Origin: Clostridiales bacterium
GTDB lineage: Bacteria; Bacillota; Clostridia; Oscillospirales; QAMX01
Length of the DNA stretch: 5,828 bases
Direction of reading: 5' to 3'
Assembly (NCBI GenBank): GCA_012514045.1
Contig: JAAZBA010000027.1
Span: 1-5,828 of the forward strand
A model generated the notes under the pieces. That model had not been told where the DNA came from, did no database searches, and saw only the letters and a list, made by a program, of their open reading frames with translations. Shown one piece after another: positions 5,526 through 5,828 of the stretch. Position 1 is the first letter of the stretch, and each line of letters starts with the position of its first letter. Position numbers and translations under genes: made by a program.

Positions 5526-5828
5526 ATGTTTCGTAAGATGAGACGCTTTGCTCAAAGTCTGAGCGAGGAGGAGAACATAGAAATCTTGAGCCGTAACACT
5601 TCCGGCGTGTTGGCGCTGTCAGGAGACGAAGGTTATCCCTATGCCTTACCTATGGCTTACTGCTATGATAACGGTAGAATAATATTCCACAGCGCTTCAA
5701 AAGGTCACAAAATCGATGCTGTAGGAAACTGTGATAAAGCCTCATTCTGCGTAATCGACAGAGACGATGTGTTTCCCGAGGAGTATACCACGAAGTACAG
5801 AAGCGTAATTGTCTTCGGAAAGATAAGA
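5526..5828 (+). CDS. Pyridoxamine 5'-phosphate oxidase-like / Nim-type FMN-binding protein, 5' part
   Basis: Only the first 101 codons are present; the frame is open to the window's end. The sequence fits the FMN-binding split-barrel superfamily, in the small group related to NimA 5-nitroimidazole reductases. It opens with a basic MFRKMRRFAQSLSEEE helix leading into the first strands (GVLALSGDEGYPYALPMAYCYD, 27-48). It then has the group's hallmark FHSASKGHKIDA (54-65), where H55, K59 and H61 sit in the region expected to contact FMN phosphate or a nearby cofactor. CDKASFCVID and YRSVIVFGKI follow as further barrel strands. Such proteins are usually about 150-165 residues, so roughly a third is missing. 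They bind FMN or F420-like flavins or haem, and the physiological substrate is mostly unknown. True PNPOx activity should not be assumed. The gap to the acetyltransferase is 10 bases and the gene probably belongs to the same transcript. Confidence 0.85.
   Translation, partial: MFRKMRRFAQSLSEEENIEILSRNTSGVLALSGDEGYPYALPMAYCYDNGRIIFHSASKGHKIDAVGNCDKASFCVIDRDDVFPEEYTTKYRSVIVFGKIR

Noticed and set aside
2439..5828. A haem-handling module formed by HemZ and the PPOX-like split-barrel protein (some split-barrel proteins bind or degrade haem)
   Set aside because: The PPOX-like protein resembles the Nim-type group rather than HugZ/HutZ haem oxygenases, and two unrelated enzymes lie between the genes.
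1..5828. Mobile elements, CRISPR arrays, tRNA/rRNA genes, riboswitches or toxin-antitoxin pairs
   Set aside because: The whole length is filled by seven recognisable genes with gaps of at most 11 bases. No direct-repeat arrays, transposase-like frames or structured leader regions were seen.

Overview
The window is a tightly packed, one-direction run of seven genes on the + strand. It is cut at both ends: the first gene lacks its start and the last lacks its end. Base composition looks close to balanced by eye, perhaps slightly under half G+C. The order rel, dtd, metallo-beta-lactamase-fold hydrolase, hemZ is a known arrangement in Clostridia (Bacillota). Together with the protein sequences, this suggests an anaerobic clostridial organism, possibly gut-associated and Oscillospirales/Ruminococcaceae-like. 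The phylum or class is a fairly safe inference from gene order. The family is a guess.

Layout: 1-1320 is the C-terminal 439 residues of the bifunctional (p)ppGpp synthetase/hydrolase Rel. 1331-1813 is D-aminoacyl-tRNA deacylase (Dtd). 1810-2442 is a glyoxalase II-like metallo-beta-lactamase-fold hydrolase. 2439-3854 is the radical SAM protein HemZ. 3866-4897 is a Gfo/Idh/MocA-family NAD(P)-dependent oxidoreductase. 4901-5515 is a GNAT N-acetyltransferase. 5526-5828 is the N-terminal part of a pyridoxamine 5'-phosphate oxidase-like (FMN-binding split-barrel) protein. Two junctions overlap by four bases (ATGA) and the other gaps are 3 to 11 bases. No intergenic terminator or convincing promoter is visible, so all seven genes could share one transcript. 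No stretch over 300 bases lacks a gene. No rRNA, tRNA, CRISPR array, insertion sequence or integration site was seen.

The first four genes form the conserved housekeeping block: stringent response, tRNA proofreading, a small thiol-ester-type hydrolase and a HemN/HemW-like radical SAM enzyme. In related genomes this block usually runs on into hisS and aspS. Here it is followed by three small-molecule enzymes of unknown substrate (oxidoreductase, acetyltransferase, flavin-binding protein), which look like a lineage-specific continuation. I see no clearly undescribed system. The points most worth checking are a terminator-like hairpin inside hemZ, the HemW-like cysteine motif of HemZ, an Asn in place of the usual active-site Gln in Dtd, and the three-gene continuation downstream of hemZ.
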